DNA from: Streptomyces sp. NBC_01429
Lineage (GTDB): Bacteria; Actinomycetota; Actinomycetes; Streptomycetales; Streptomycetaceae
Reading direction: 5' to 3'
NCBI RefSeq assembly: GCF_036231945.1
Contig: NZ_CP109599.1
Span: 5,049,501-5,113,500 of the forward strand
DNA length: 64,000 bases
The notes below the pieces were generated by a model. It was not told the DNA's origin, ran no database searches, and worked only from the letters and a program-made list of their open reading frames with translations. Below, piece after piece: positions 1-10,700 of this stretch. A program made the position numbers and the translations under genes. Every line of letters begins with the position of its first letter. Within the stretch, counting starts at the first letter, position 1.

Positions 1-465
1 CGGGTTGTACTCCCGCGCCCCCAGATGCGTGAACCCCGTCGAACCGTCCCGCTCACCACCCACGAAACCCCGGTGGCTCAGCCACGTACTGGCCTCACTG
101 CGCTCCACACCGAACGGATCCGACTTCGACAGCTTCACCGCCTGACCCGACGACAGCGACACCTCCGCCATCGCCGTCCCGTGATGATCCGTCACCAGCG
201 CGAACAGCTGCCCCTCACTGCTGTTGGTCAGCTGCACCCGCCGCATCACCGTCGGCGCACCCGGCTGACTGTAGTAACGCTCCGTGTAAGCGTGCTCCCC
301 CGCGGCATTCGTCGCGACCGTCGTGTCACCCAGATACAGCGTGTGCTCACCGTCATTGCTCGCCAGCAGCCGCTCGCCACCCGCGTCATAGATGTACGAC
401 GTCACATCCGCCGGCGCCCACAACTGACCCGCACTCATCACACACGTAGCGATCTGAAGCTGCAC
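1..465 (-). pseudogene. RHS-core fragment, 5'-truncated and running off the left edge
   Basis: The minus strand reads as the part of an RHS-repeat protein from the end of a lectin block (VQLQIATCVMSAGQLW) through the RHS core (HLGAREYNP). It matches residues about 1941-2095 of the large plus-strand RHS protein, with about nine mismatches by eye over 465 bp. It has no start codon or RBS of its own, and homology begins abruptly at base 465. The frame is the same as that of the upstream FG-GAP gene and is open back to that gene's TGA at 541-543. It therefore looks like an orphan RHS C-terminal cassette whose toxin tip would lie left of base 1. It could instead be a recombination relic. The outside sequence is not visible. 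Confidence 0.85.
1..465 (-). repeat. Left arm of a long inverted repeat (RHS core)
   Basis: This segment is the inverted partner of 10567-11031. I count roughly nine mismatches, clustered at the two ends. The repeat may extend further left than the window shows. Confidence 0.9.
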
Positions 466-471
466 GCCATA

Positions 472-496
472 CCGCCCGCGCGATGCGCGCGGGCGG
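472..496. terminator. GC-rich hairpin after the FG-GAP gene
   Basis: An 11-bp perfect stem (CCGCCCGCGCG) has a 3-nt loop and lies 45 bases past the stop of the FG-GAP gene, just before the RHS fragment. There is no clear T-tract. It could end transcription from the upstream gene. Confidence 0.45.
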
Positions 497-540
497 CGGA
501 AGCGGCCGTACAGCGAGGGCCGTGACGGGCGGGGCCGGGG

Positions 541-3500
541 TCAGCCGAATCTGAGCTTGCTGGTCTTCCAGCCGCTGCCCGCGCTGATCACCGTGGTGGG
601 CGCGCCCAGCGCGGACTTGCCTCCCTTGTAGATCGCGATGGCACCGTCGTCCGTCACCGCCCAGATGTCCGGGATGCCGTCGCCCGTGACGTCCGGTGTG
701 CCGTAGACCAGATGGATCGGCTTGGCCGCGGTCGTCCAACCCGTGGCGTACGTCGAGTCGATGCCGGTCTTGGAGGCGGCGGCCGTGGCGAGGGAGGCCA
801 GGGCGGTGCCGCCCGCGGCGTCCGTCTTGCCGTAGCGGATGTAGAGCTTGCCCGAGGCCCCGGAGCGCCACACCAGGTCGGGGGCCCCGTCCTTGTCGTG
901 GTCGCCGACGGAGACCAGGTCACGGTCGCCCCAGGCGTTCGAGTTCAGCTGGGTCGCCGAGGAGAAGACAGCGCCGGTGTAGCCGGTGAAGGCCCACATC
1001 GCACCGGAGTTGGTCAGGACGAACAGGTCGGGGCGCTTGTCCAGGTTGTAGTCGCCCACGATGATCTGCTTGTACGTCGCGGGGTCGGGGGCGTTGGCGG
1101 GGAGCTTGAGCCGGACGCGCTGCTCGATGTCCACGCTGCCGTAGCCGTCGCCCCGGTAGAGATAGAGCTTGCCGTCGGGCATCCGGGCGAAGAGGTCGGT
1201 GATGCCGTCGCCCGGGTAGGCGTCCCCGCCGTGTGCGATCAGCGCCGCCTTGCCGTCATCGCCGATCCAGTAGTCACCGTGGCCGTCCTCCTTGGAGAGG
1301 ATGACCCCGTCGCGGTGGGCGCCTTCCAGCGAATGGTGCAGATCGCCGGCGGAATCCGAGGGATACATCCTCAGCAGCCCGGTGTTCTGGATGGTGTAGA
1401 GATCGGGGATGCCGTCCCCGGTGGCGTCCCCGAATGTGTCCGCCTTGTCGCGCGGCGTCACGTAGAAGAGGTACTTGGTGCCGTCCGAGACATTGCCCGC
1501 GGTGTCGACGGACCGTACGTACAGCACGTTCGGCCCGGCGAACGGCGGACGCAGCGGGTCCACGGTCGCGGATTTGCCCGCCGTCGCCTTCTTGCTGCTC
1601 TTGTAGGCGGTGCTGTTGAAGGAGTACTGGAACTCGGTGATGTCCTTCTCGCCGTTGGGGTCGAAGGTGAACGATCCGTCCGTGTTGAACGGCACCTTCG
1701 ACCAGACGGTGCCGTCCTCGTCGGCCTCGGGGAAGGTCTTCGAGGACACGACCGGCGAGGCGGGCTTGGCGCTGTCGTAGAGGAAGCGGCAGACCTTCGG
1801 ATCCGCCGTCGGGGCGTACGCGGAGGCCGTCCCCGAGGAGTCGACCGCCCGGACCCGCCAGGAGTACTGGTACTTGTTGGTGAGCTTGGACTGGGCCAGC
1901 GTCACGGACGCCTTGCCCGTGCTGGAGACGGTGACCTTCTTGTCGAGGATCTTGCTGTCGCCGTATCCCGTACGCCACAACTGGAAGTGCAGCTGGGCGA
2001 GGTCCTGCCGGGTCGAGGTGTCGTCCGGGTCGGAGGAGGCGGCCGAGAGGGTGAGGTCGTGCTTGCCGACGCTCTGGTAGGGGGCGCTGGTGTCACACCC
2101 CTTGCCCGGCGACTGCTGGAGCGAACTCGGCGTCTTGGGGGGCCGGTTGTAGTCGATGGTGATCCTGGGGGCGGATTCTCCCTCGGCCTTGAACTTCTTC
2201 CACGAGTAGGCCGACTTCTCGCTGCTGGCCTGCAGCCCGATGGTCAGCTCCGACCAGTTGCCGTTCGCCGCGTCCTGCATGATCGACTTGGCGTTGAAGT
2301 CGACATTCGCCTTGGGGCACCTGGAGGCGTAGCCGTGCGCCATCGACTTGGTGGCGATGTGCTTCTTCCAGTCGGGCTGCTTGCTCCAGGTGGTCTTGGA
2401 GGAGATGGCGCCGGTCTGCCACACCTGTACCTCCCGCGCGTCGCAGGACCAGGAGTAGGTCTCCAGCATCTTCAGCGTCGCCGACCGGATCGTGGCGCCC
2501 TTGATGTTGGTGGTCCAGCCGAGGCGGAAGAAGGAACGCGAGGTGCCCCAGGTGGTGGACTCGAAGCCGACCCGCGCCTCCGTGGTGCCGGAGTTGTAGT
2601 TGGCGCCGTCGTAGAAGCTGGAACTGGGGAAACGGTCGTACGCCGTGGTCCAGTTCTTGGTCTTGCCGGAGATCGACGGGTCGATGAAGACCGGGTAGAC
2701 GGTGTCCTTGGCGGTCAGGAGCGACTGGTCGGGGACCAGCCGGAGGTCGGAGAAGCCGTTGTCCTGGTCGCCGAGGGTCGCGTTCATCGGGGTCAGATGG
2801 GTGCCGTTCTCGGGCCCCGCGAGTCCGGGCAGCTCCAGCACGCCGTCGGCGCCCGGAGCTGTGCGCGTCGCGCCCGTACCGTGGTGGTACGCGGCCGGGT
2901 CCGCGGCGCCCGGGTCGGGCGGGTCCTGGTCCTCCGGGCCGGCCGGCTCTCCCGGGACATCCGTGTCGGGCGTGTCGTCCGACTCCCCGTCGCCGTCCTC
3001 GGAAGGGGGCTCCGGCGCGGCGGTGTCGAGACCGTCGGAGGAGTCCGTGCTTTCGTCGGGCACCTCCTCGTCCGGCGGATCGGACGGTTCCGGCGCGGGT
3101 TCCTCGCTCTCCTCCGGGAACGGCGGATCCTCCCCGGCCCCCTCGGTGGGCTTCCCCGCGGAGTCCCACATGTGCGGGGTGGGGGAGATGACGATCTCCT
3201 GCCCCTCGGCGTCCTCGCCGGTCACGACCTTGGAACTCGGGTCGAGCCGGAAGGTGAGATCCGGGGAGGAAAGGCCGTACGAGAGCGAGGTCAGCGCCGG
3301 ATTGGCGGCGGCCTCGGCGTTGTGGACGACCAGCACATGACTGAAGCCGCTGTCCTTGGCGGTGAGCAGGAGGTCGATGTCGGGGAACACGTCGCGGTAG
3401 AGGGCGCTCGGGCCCGAGACGACCGGTTCGGGGAGTTCGCCGGGCCAGCTCAGGGTGGCCTCGTGGCCGCCGCTGCTGAGCGTGGCCAGCTCGTGGTAGC

Positions 3501-4128
3501 CGTCCTTCGGGTCGGCGGCCCGCAGGACGGGCCCGGTGGCGGGGCCGGTGGCGGGGCCTTCCGTACGGGTACGGGACCCGGCGGCCGTTCCGGTGCCGAG
3601 GGCGGTGGTGGTGCCGGAGCCGGAACGGGGACTGACCGTATACACGGCGGGCTCGGCCCCGGATGTGCGGCCACCCTTGGCCTTCGCGCCGCCCGGGGAG
3701 AAGACCACCGGATCGGCCGCGGCCTTCTGCGTCCAGCCGCCCCCGCCCTTGACCGCGGTGAGGTCGGTGTCGATCGGCTGCCACTTCCCGTCGACCCGTG
3801 CGCGGACCGGGGCCGCGTGCACGGTGAGCCGGAAGGTGCCGTCCGGCTGGGCGTACGTGGTCGAGGTCTCGGTGCGCAACGCGCCCACCTCGACGCTGCT
3901 GCCCTGGGCGACGGCCTGTTCCTGCGCGCCGTCCTCGGACAGGGGACGGTCGGAAGCGGGTGAATCCGCCTTCTCCCGGCCTTCCGTGTCGCGGCCCCCG
4001 GCCGTCGGATCAGGCGGACCGGAGTCGGGCAGGGCGAGCAGCCCGAAGGTGAGCGCCGCGGCGATGGCGGCGGCCACACCTCCTGCGGCGCGCCTGGATA
4101 CGGGCAGGCCGAAACGACGACGTTCCAC
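541..4128 (-). CDS. Secreted DNRLRE / FG-GAP repeat protein next to an RHS toxin
   Basis: This is a large exported protein of about 1195 aa. I place the start at GTG 4128, because GAGGAGGGGGA lies 10 nt upstream and the basic/hydrophobic signal segment follows at once (about residues 5-35). An N-terminal domain typical of RHS-associated Streptomyces exoproteins comes next. Then follow an acidic Ser/Pro/Glu linker (about 319-410), a DNRLRE-like jelly-roll domain (about 485-600), an Fn3-like segment (about 660-800), and five FG-GAP/VCBS-type repeats with DxTGDGxxD calcium-loop motifs (about 896-1190). It probably acts on the cell surface or outside the cell, in adhesion or display. It diverges from the giant RHS gene and may be its partner. 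The family is clear, but the exact role is unknown. Confidence 0.85.
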   Translation of the reverse strand: MERRRFGLPVSRRAAGGVAAAIAAALTFGLLALPDSGPPDPTAGGRDTEGREKADSPASDRPLSEDGAQEQAVAQGSSVEVGALRTETSTTYAQPDGTFRLTVHAAPVRARVDGKWQPIDTDLTAVKGGGGWTQKAAADPVVFSPGGAKAKGGRTSGAEPAVYTVSPRSGSGTTTALGTGTAAGSRTRTEGPATGPATGPVLRAADPKDGYHELATLSSGGHEATLSWPGELPEPVVSGPSALYRDVFPDIDLLLTAKDSGFSHVLVVHNAEAAANPALTSLSYGLSSPDLTFRLDPSSKVVTGEDAEGQEIVISPTPHMWDSAGKPTEGAGEDPPFPEESEEPAPEPSDPPDEEVPDESTDSSDGLDTAAPEPPSEDGDGESDDTPDTDVPGEPAGPEDQDPPDPGAADPAAYHHGTGATRTAPGADGVLELPGLAGPENGTHLTPMNATLGDQDNGFSDLRLVPDQSLLTAKDTVYPVFIDPSISGKTKNWTTAYDRFPSSSFYDGANYNSGTTEARVGFESTTWGTSRSFFRLGWTTNIKGATIRSATLKMLETYSWSCDAREVQVWQTGAISSKTTWSKQPDWKKHIATKSMAHGYASRCPKANVDFNAKSIMQDAANGNWSELTIGLQASSEKSAYSWKKFKAEGESAPRITIDYNRPPKTPSSLQQSPGKGCDTSAPYQSVGKHDLTLSAASSDPDDTSTRQDLAQLHFQLWRTGYGDSKILDKKVTVSSTGKASVTLAQSKLTNKYQYSWRVRAVDSSGTASAYAPTADPKVCRFLYDSAKPASPVVSSKTFPEADEDGTVWSKVPFNTDGSFTFDPNGEKDITEFQYSFNSTAYKSSKKATAGKSATVDPLRPPFAGPNVLYVRSVDTAGNVSDGTKYLFYVTPRDKADTFGDATGDGIPDLYTIQNTGLLRMYPSDSAGDLHHSLEGAHRDGVILSKEDGHGDYWIGDDGKAALIAHGGDAYPGDGITDLFARMPDGKLYLYRGDGYGSVDIEQRVRLKLPANAPDPATYKQIIVGDYNLDKRPDLFVLTNSGAMWAFTGYTGAVFSSATQLNSNAWGDRDLVSVGDHDKDGAPDLVWRSGASGKLYIRYGKTDAAGGTALASLATAAASKTGIDSTYATGWTTAAKPIHLVYGTPDVTGDGIPDIWAVTDDGAIAIYKGGKSALGAPTTVISAGSGWKTSKLRFG

Positions 4129-4746
4129 GGTGCTGGAGTCCCCCTCCTCAATGGCGCGGGCATGCGAAAGCCCCCGGTGTCGCGTGCGACCGCCATTCCC
4201 CCGGCAACCACTCGCGCCCGATGCCATTTCCCAAACTCAACGACCGCACCGCGCCAGGACCGCGGCGGGTGCGTGGTGAAGAGCATGGACCAAGAAATGA
4301 GCGGGGCGCCAGAAGTTCTTTCGGGCGGGAGTGAGGTGGTCCTGGCCGTCCGCGGGCCGCCAGATGTCCGGACTGTCCCCGGAAACAGCGGGCTCCCGTG
4401 AAGTCGCAGGCCGGAGGGGAGGTCGCCAGACCCTATGAGAAGTGGACATAGGCGCACAGACGTTCGTTCTTTAGCTTTGCTTTATGTCCGCTTGATTGTT
4501 TCTTGGGGTGCATGCGGCGTGATGGAGCGAAACATCAACACTCTTACTCTGAATGGCGTTTCGCTGTCTTTTTGCATTATTGATCGCGGCTGGGTGGCTT
4601 TTATTCGGTGACGTAGATCACCGCAACCAAATGACAGTTGACGTTCTGTGAATTTCTGACGCAGGATTCGTGATCACCGGGGGACCACTGTGTGATCACG
4701 AGATCACCGCCAGTCCCCGCAGCAGTGAGCGTGGGGGGATATCGCC
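4129..4746. promoter_or_regulatory. Divergent control region of the FG-GAP and RHS genes
   Basis: This 618-bp gap contains no gene. Bases about 4455-4690 are strikingly AT-rich for this genome. GATCACCG-type motifs recur at 4616, 4672 and 4702, with a palindromic GTGATCAC at 4670-4677 and again at 4693-4700. The clustering just upstream of the RHS start suggests an operator for a specific regulator. Confidence 0.45.
4638..4667 (+). promoter_or_regulatory. Possible promoter of the RHS gene
   Basis: TTGACG (4638-4643) is followed by an 18-nt spacer and CAGGAT (4662-4667), a fair match to Streptomyces housekeeping promoters. The expected transcript start is about 75 nt before GTG 4747. The GATCACCG motif at 4672 would overlap the start site. 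Confidence 0.4.
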
Positions 4747-7700
4747 GTGCGGCGACCACAGTCATGGCAGTTCCGGCGTGCCCTGAATCGAGGGCGGCTC
4801 CGTGTCGCGCCGTTCCGTGCTGTGCGTCGGCCGTACGAGCGGTCCATGCTCACCGTCATCGGTGTGCTGACCATGGCCCTGATGGCGGGCCTGCTGCCCA
4901 ACACCGCTCTCGCCGTTCCGCCGCCGCAGACACAGCGCAACGGTGTCGAACTGGAGGATCTGCCGGAGGCCGACGAAGCACCCGGCGACGACAACTCCCA
5001 GCTCGCCGAACTCACCCCCACCGACAGCGAACCGCGCGAGGACTACGAGCCGGTGGCCGTCGAGCCGCCCGCCGGGGGCAGTGTCAGCCAGAAGCTGTCG
5101 GGGCTCAGCGCCGGTGAGCTGGTCCAGGTCGGTGATCTGCCGGTCGAGGTGGGCGCCCCGGACGAGGCCACCGACGCCGAGGCCAAGGCGCTGGAAGGCA
5201 CCTGGCAGGTCGAACTGGCCACCCCCGACGCCATCGAGGCCACCGCCATCCAGGGGATGGCCCTTACGGTCACCCCGCCGGCCGCCGCCGAGGGTGATGC
5301 CGTGATCGCCCTGGAATACACGGAGTTCACGGAGCTGTACGGCGCCGACTGGGCCGACCGGCTCTCCTTCGTCCAGTACCCGTCGTGCTTTCTGACCGAC
5401 CCCGAGGCCGAGGAGTGTGCCGAGCCCACCGAGGTCGCCACGGAGAACGTGGTGCAGGACGGGGAGCGGCGCATCCTCGCGACCCTCGACGTCGCGGCGC
5501 TGGCCGCGGGCGGTTCGAGCGGGAGCGATGAGGACGGGGCCGATGGGGATGGTGCCGACGGGGACGGGACCGATGGCGACGGGACCGCCGTCCCGGCCTC
5601 CGCCACCACCACCGGCGCCACCGCCAACGACGCCTTCTTCCGCCGCTCCCCGGCCGCCGCTTACCCGTGGAGCACGCCCGACACGGCGGACGAGACCGGG
5701 CTGCGCACCCTGCTGCCCGCCTCCGCGAAGACCGCCGCGGCCGCCGGATCCGGATCCTCCGTACTGCTCGCCACCGACTCCGGGTCCGGATCAAAGGGCG
5801 ACTTCTCGGCGACCCCGCTGGTCGCGGCCGGTTCCTGGTCGGCCGGCAGCGGCGCCGGCGGCTTCGGCTACACCTATCCGCTGAATGTGCCCCAGGTGCC
5901 GGGCGGTCCCTCGCCGAGTGTGGCCTTCGGTTACAACTCCCAAGTGGTGGACGGCCGTACCTCCGCCTCCAACAACCAGCCCTCCTGGGTCGGGGACGGC
6001 TGGGAGTACAACGCGGGCTCGATCACCCGCGCCTACCGCAGCTGCCGTGACGACGCCAAGGACGGCAACAACGCCAAGCACAAGACCGCCGACATGTGCT
6101 GGGGCTCGTACAACGCGACCCTCACCCTCGGCGGCACCACCACCGAACTCGTCCTCGACGACAAGAGCGGCGAGTGGGTCACCTCCAGCGGCGACGGCTC
6201 CCGGGTCGAACTGCTCAAGAACACCAAGCTCGACAACGGTGACGACGACGGCGAGTACTGGCGCGTCACCACCCGCGACGGCACCCAGTACTACTTCGGC
6301 ATGCACAAGCTGCCCGGCTGGAGCAGCGGAAAGCCGGTCACCGACTCGGTCTTCACCGTGCCGGTCTCCGGCAACCAGAAGGACGAGCCCTGCTACAACG
6401 CCAAGTTCGCGGACTCCTTCTGCCAGCAGGCATGGCGCTGGAACCTCGACTACGTGGTGGACACCAGTGGTAACGCGATGACGCTGTGGTGGGAGAAGGA
6501 GACCAACCACTACGCCCGCGACAACGCGTACAAGAAGCCCGTCTCCTACGTGCGAGGCGGCTACCTCTCCCACATCGACTACGGCCAGCGCGTCGAGACG
6601 CTCTTCAGCGCCGGCCCCATCGCCCGGGTCAACTTCTCCGTCGACGAACGCTGCTTCGCCGAGGGGCAGCTCACCTGCACCGAGAAGAACTTCACCTCGG
6701 GCAACTTCGGCCAGAACCGCATCTGGTACGACACCCCCGCCGACCTGTACTGCTCCGGTGCCTCCGGCAAGGAGTGCTACGTACCGGCGCCCACCTTCTG
6801 GTCGCGCAAGCGGCTGGCGAAGGTGACCACCCTGGCGCAGCGCACCAAGGGCTCCACCGAGCTGTCGAACGTCGACAGCTGGACGCTCGACCAGACCCTG
6901 CCCGCCGATCACACCGACGTCGGCACCGCGCTGTGGCTCTCCGGTATCTCCCGCACCGGTTACGACACCGACGGGGAGACGATCACCCTCAACCCGGTGA
7001 CCTTCCTCGCCAACAGCGAGGCGATGCCCAACCGGGTCAAGAGGGGCGCCAAGGACACCAATCCCGCCTTCGACCGGCTGCGCGTCAGCCGCATCGTGAG
7101 CGAGTACGGCGGTGAGACGCGGATCGTGTACAAGGCGCCGGAGGGCGCCTGTGCCTCCGGCTCCGGATTCCCCAAGCCGGAGGCGAACACCACCCGGTGT
7201 TTCCCCGCGTACTGGAACCCGGACGCGGAACGGGACACCATCGAGTGGTTCAACAAGTACGTCGTGGACTTCGTGGAGGAGATGCCGGTGCTCACCGGCG
7301 TGCCGTCCACCACGACGACGTACGAATACCTCGACGACGGCGCCTGGGCGCTCAACCAGGCGGAGTTCTCCAAGAAGAAGACCCGCACCTACGACCAGTG
7401 GCGCGGCTTCGGCCGGGTCATCACGCGCACCGGCGAGAACTCCAGGAGCACCTACCGGGAGACCGAGCGCGGCAGGAGCGAGGTCCGTTACTTCCGGGGC
7501 ATGGACGGTGATCCGCTGCCCGACGGCACCAAGCGCTCGGTCACCGTCAAGGACACCGCCGGCGCCACCATCGCCAAGGACAGCGAGCCCTTCCAGGGCC
7601 GGGTCGCGGAGAGCGTCACCTACACATCGGACGCGGCGACCGACTGGCTGACCCGCAGTGTGGACCGGCCGGAGGCCGTGCAGCTCGCCTCGCGCGCCCG

Positions 7701-10700
7701 CGACGACGGCATACCCGCGCTGAAGGCATGGCGGGTGCAGGACGTCGAGAGCCTGGACACCACCAGGTCCTCGGGCGGCGGTGACGACAAGCGCACCGTA
7801 CGCACCCTGCGCACCACCACCGAATACGACAGCACCTACGGCCTGCCGGTCCGGATCAACGAGTACAACGACTACGCCACCGGCAGCGCCAACAACACCG
7901 ACGACGACACCTGCACCACGCTCTCCTACGTCCACAACACGGCCGCGCACCTCATCGGCCTCTCCAAGGAGTCCCTGACCTTCACGGGTCTGTGCGCCGA
8001 CGCCGCGAAGGCCACCGGCGCGGACTGGATCACCGGCGCTCGTGTCGCCTATGACGACAAGGCGTTCGGCGAGGCACCCACCGCCGGTCTGGCGACCACC
8101 ACCTGGGACGTCTCCGAGCAGGGCGGCAGCTGGACCAAGGCCGGCGGCGCCCACTACGACTCCTACGGCCGGGTGCTCTCCTCCACCGACGCCAAGGACC
8201 GGACCAGCACCGTCACGTACGTTCCGGACAAGGGCCAGGTCCACGAGGTCACCACCAGCAACCCGCTCAAGCACAGCGCCACGTCGGTGGTCGAGCCGGG
8301 CCGGGGCACAGCCCTCAGCGAGACCGACGCCAACGGCCGCACCACCGTGTTCGCCTATGACGCGCTGGGCCGTTCCACGATGGGCTGGAGCGCCGGGCAG
8401 GACAAGAAGGACCAGCCCTCGGTGCGCTTCACGTACAACACCGTCATCGACGAGCCGGTCTCGGTGGTCACCGAGACGCTCGGCGAGGACGACGCCTACG
8501 ACGAATCCGTCGTCATCTACGACGGGCTGGGCCGTGAGCGGCAGACCCAGACCCCGGCGGTGGGCGGCGGCCGGCTGATCAGCGATGTGCTCTACAGCGC
8601 CAACGGCACGGTCAAGCAGACGAACAACGCTTTCTACTCCAACGGCGAACCCTCCCCTCGGCTGTTCACCCTGGAGTCCGACTACCAGGTGCCCAACAGC
8701 ACGTTCTACGCCTACGACGGCCTCGGCCGGGTGCTCTCCGAGACACCGTACGAAGCGGGCCGGGCCAAGCCCGACAAGGCCGTGTCGTACCAGTACGGCG
8801 CCGACTACACCACGGTGACCGAGCCCAAGGGCTCCGCCTCCACCCGTACCTACAGCGACGCCCTGGGCCGTACCGTACGGATCGACACCCTCACCGGAAG
8901 CGGTCCGCAGGCGTACTTCTCCACCCGGTACGACTACGACGCGCGCGGCGACCAGATCGCGGCGCGGGACAGCGAGGAGAACACCTGGTCCTGGACGTAC
9001 GACGCGCGCGGACGGCTGACCGAGGCGACCGACCCGGACACCGGCCGTACCAAGACCTGGTACGACGAGCTGAACCGGCCCTACGCCGTCGAGAACGCCC
9101 TCGGTGTGAAGGTGTGGACCGGCTACGACGAGCTCTCCCGCCCCACCGGCCAGCGGCTGAACGACCCCGACGGCACCGAGCTGACCAAGTTCGCCTACGA
9201 CCTGCCGGGGGCCAAGGGCCATCCGGCGAGCGCGACCCGGTACACCGACGGCAAGCCGTACACCACCGCGATCACCGGCTACAACACCGACTACCAGCCG
9301 ACCGGGCAGCGCGTCACCCTGCCGAAGGAGATCGCCTCCGGCTTCGGCCTCAAGGAGACCTACGAGTACAGCTACGAGTACTCCAAGACAGGTCTCGCCG
9401 AGTCGGTGACCCTGCCGCCGGCGGGCGCGCTCGCCTCCGAGCAGGTCGTGGTCCGCTACAACGAGGCCGGACTGCCCATCTCGACATCGGGCAAGGACTG
9501 GTACACGGCGGAGACCTCGTACAGCCCGTACGGCGAGGTGCTGCGCACCACCACGGGCTCACAGCCCTACCGGGTGTGGAACACCAACCTCTTCGACGAG
9601 AGTTCGGGGCAGCTCACCCGGACGATCACCGACCGCGAGAACGCCGGCGACACCTCGGTGGCGGCCGGAAACCGGGTCAACTCCCGTACGTACGGCTACG
9701 ACAACTCCGGGAACGTCACCACCGTCGCCGACCGGCTGGACGCGGTGACGGACCGTCAGTGCTTCGGGTACGACACCCAGGGACAGCTGACCGAGGCGTG
9801 GACCACGCCGAACGCCGACTCGTGCGTGGCGAAGGGCCAGACGACGGCGGAGCCGAAGTACGCAGACGGAACGGTCAACGTGACCGCCGCCAACTCCGGC
9901 TACTGGCAGTCCTACACGTACGACACGATGGGCAACCGCACCAAGCTCGTCGCGCACCACCCGGGGCTCGACACCGCCAAGGACGCGACCACCGAGTACA
10001 AGTACGGCAAGACGGACGCCAAGCCGGGCGCCACCCAGCCGCACACCCTGACCTCCATGGCGTCGACGTACACGACGGACGCCGGGGCGAAGGTCAACGA
10101 GGGCGCCTCGCTCACGTACGACAAGTCCGGCAACACCGAGAAGCAGGTGATCGGCGGCAACGAGCAGGGCCTGACCTGGACCTGGGACGGCAAGGTCGAG
10201 AAGGTCACGGGCTTCGGAGCCAACGGCGCGGGCGCCTGGGTGGGCCCGGGCAAGAAGTGCATCGACGCCAAGAGCGGCTCCACCGCGGCTGGTACGGCGA
10301 TCCAGCTGTACGCGTGCAACGGAACCAAGCCGCAGAAGTTCCGCATCGACACGAAGGGCTCCACCGAGCCGGGCACCGGCGCGCTGAAGGTCACGGGCAA
10401 GTGCGTGATCCCTGCGGGCAACGCCACGGCGAACGGCACGCTCACGGTCCTGGCGGAGTGCACGGGCGCGGACAACCAGAAGTGGACGGCGACGGCGACC
10501 GGCGCGCTGAAGCACGTGACGTCCGGCCGCTGCCTGGACGTGCCGGGCGGTTCGACGGCCAACAATGTCCAGCTTCAGATCGCTGCGTGTGTGATGAGTG
10601 CGGGTCAGTTGTGGGCGCCGGCGGATGTGACGTCGTACATCTATGACGCGGGTGGCGAGCGGCTGCTGGCGAGCAATGACGGTGAGCACACGCTGTATCT

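Noticed and set aside
712..3963. A 1083-aa open frame on the plus strand opposite the FG-GAP gene
   Set aside because: Its composition is Gly/Val/Arg-rich with no domain, and the minus strand holds clear DNRLRE and FG-GAP motifs. It is an antisense shadow caused by high GC3.
5791..9222. A 1143-aa open frame on the minus strand inside the RHS gene
   Set aside because: No recognisable motifs; it lies antisense to YD repeats with codon-position bias set by the plus strand.
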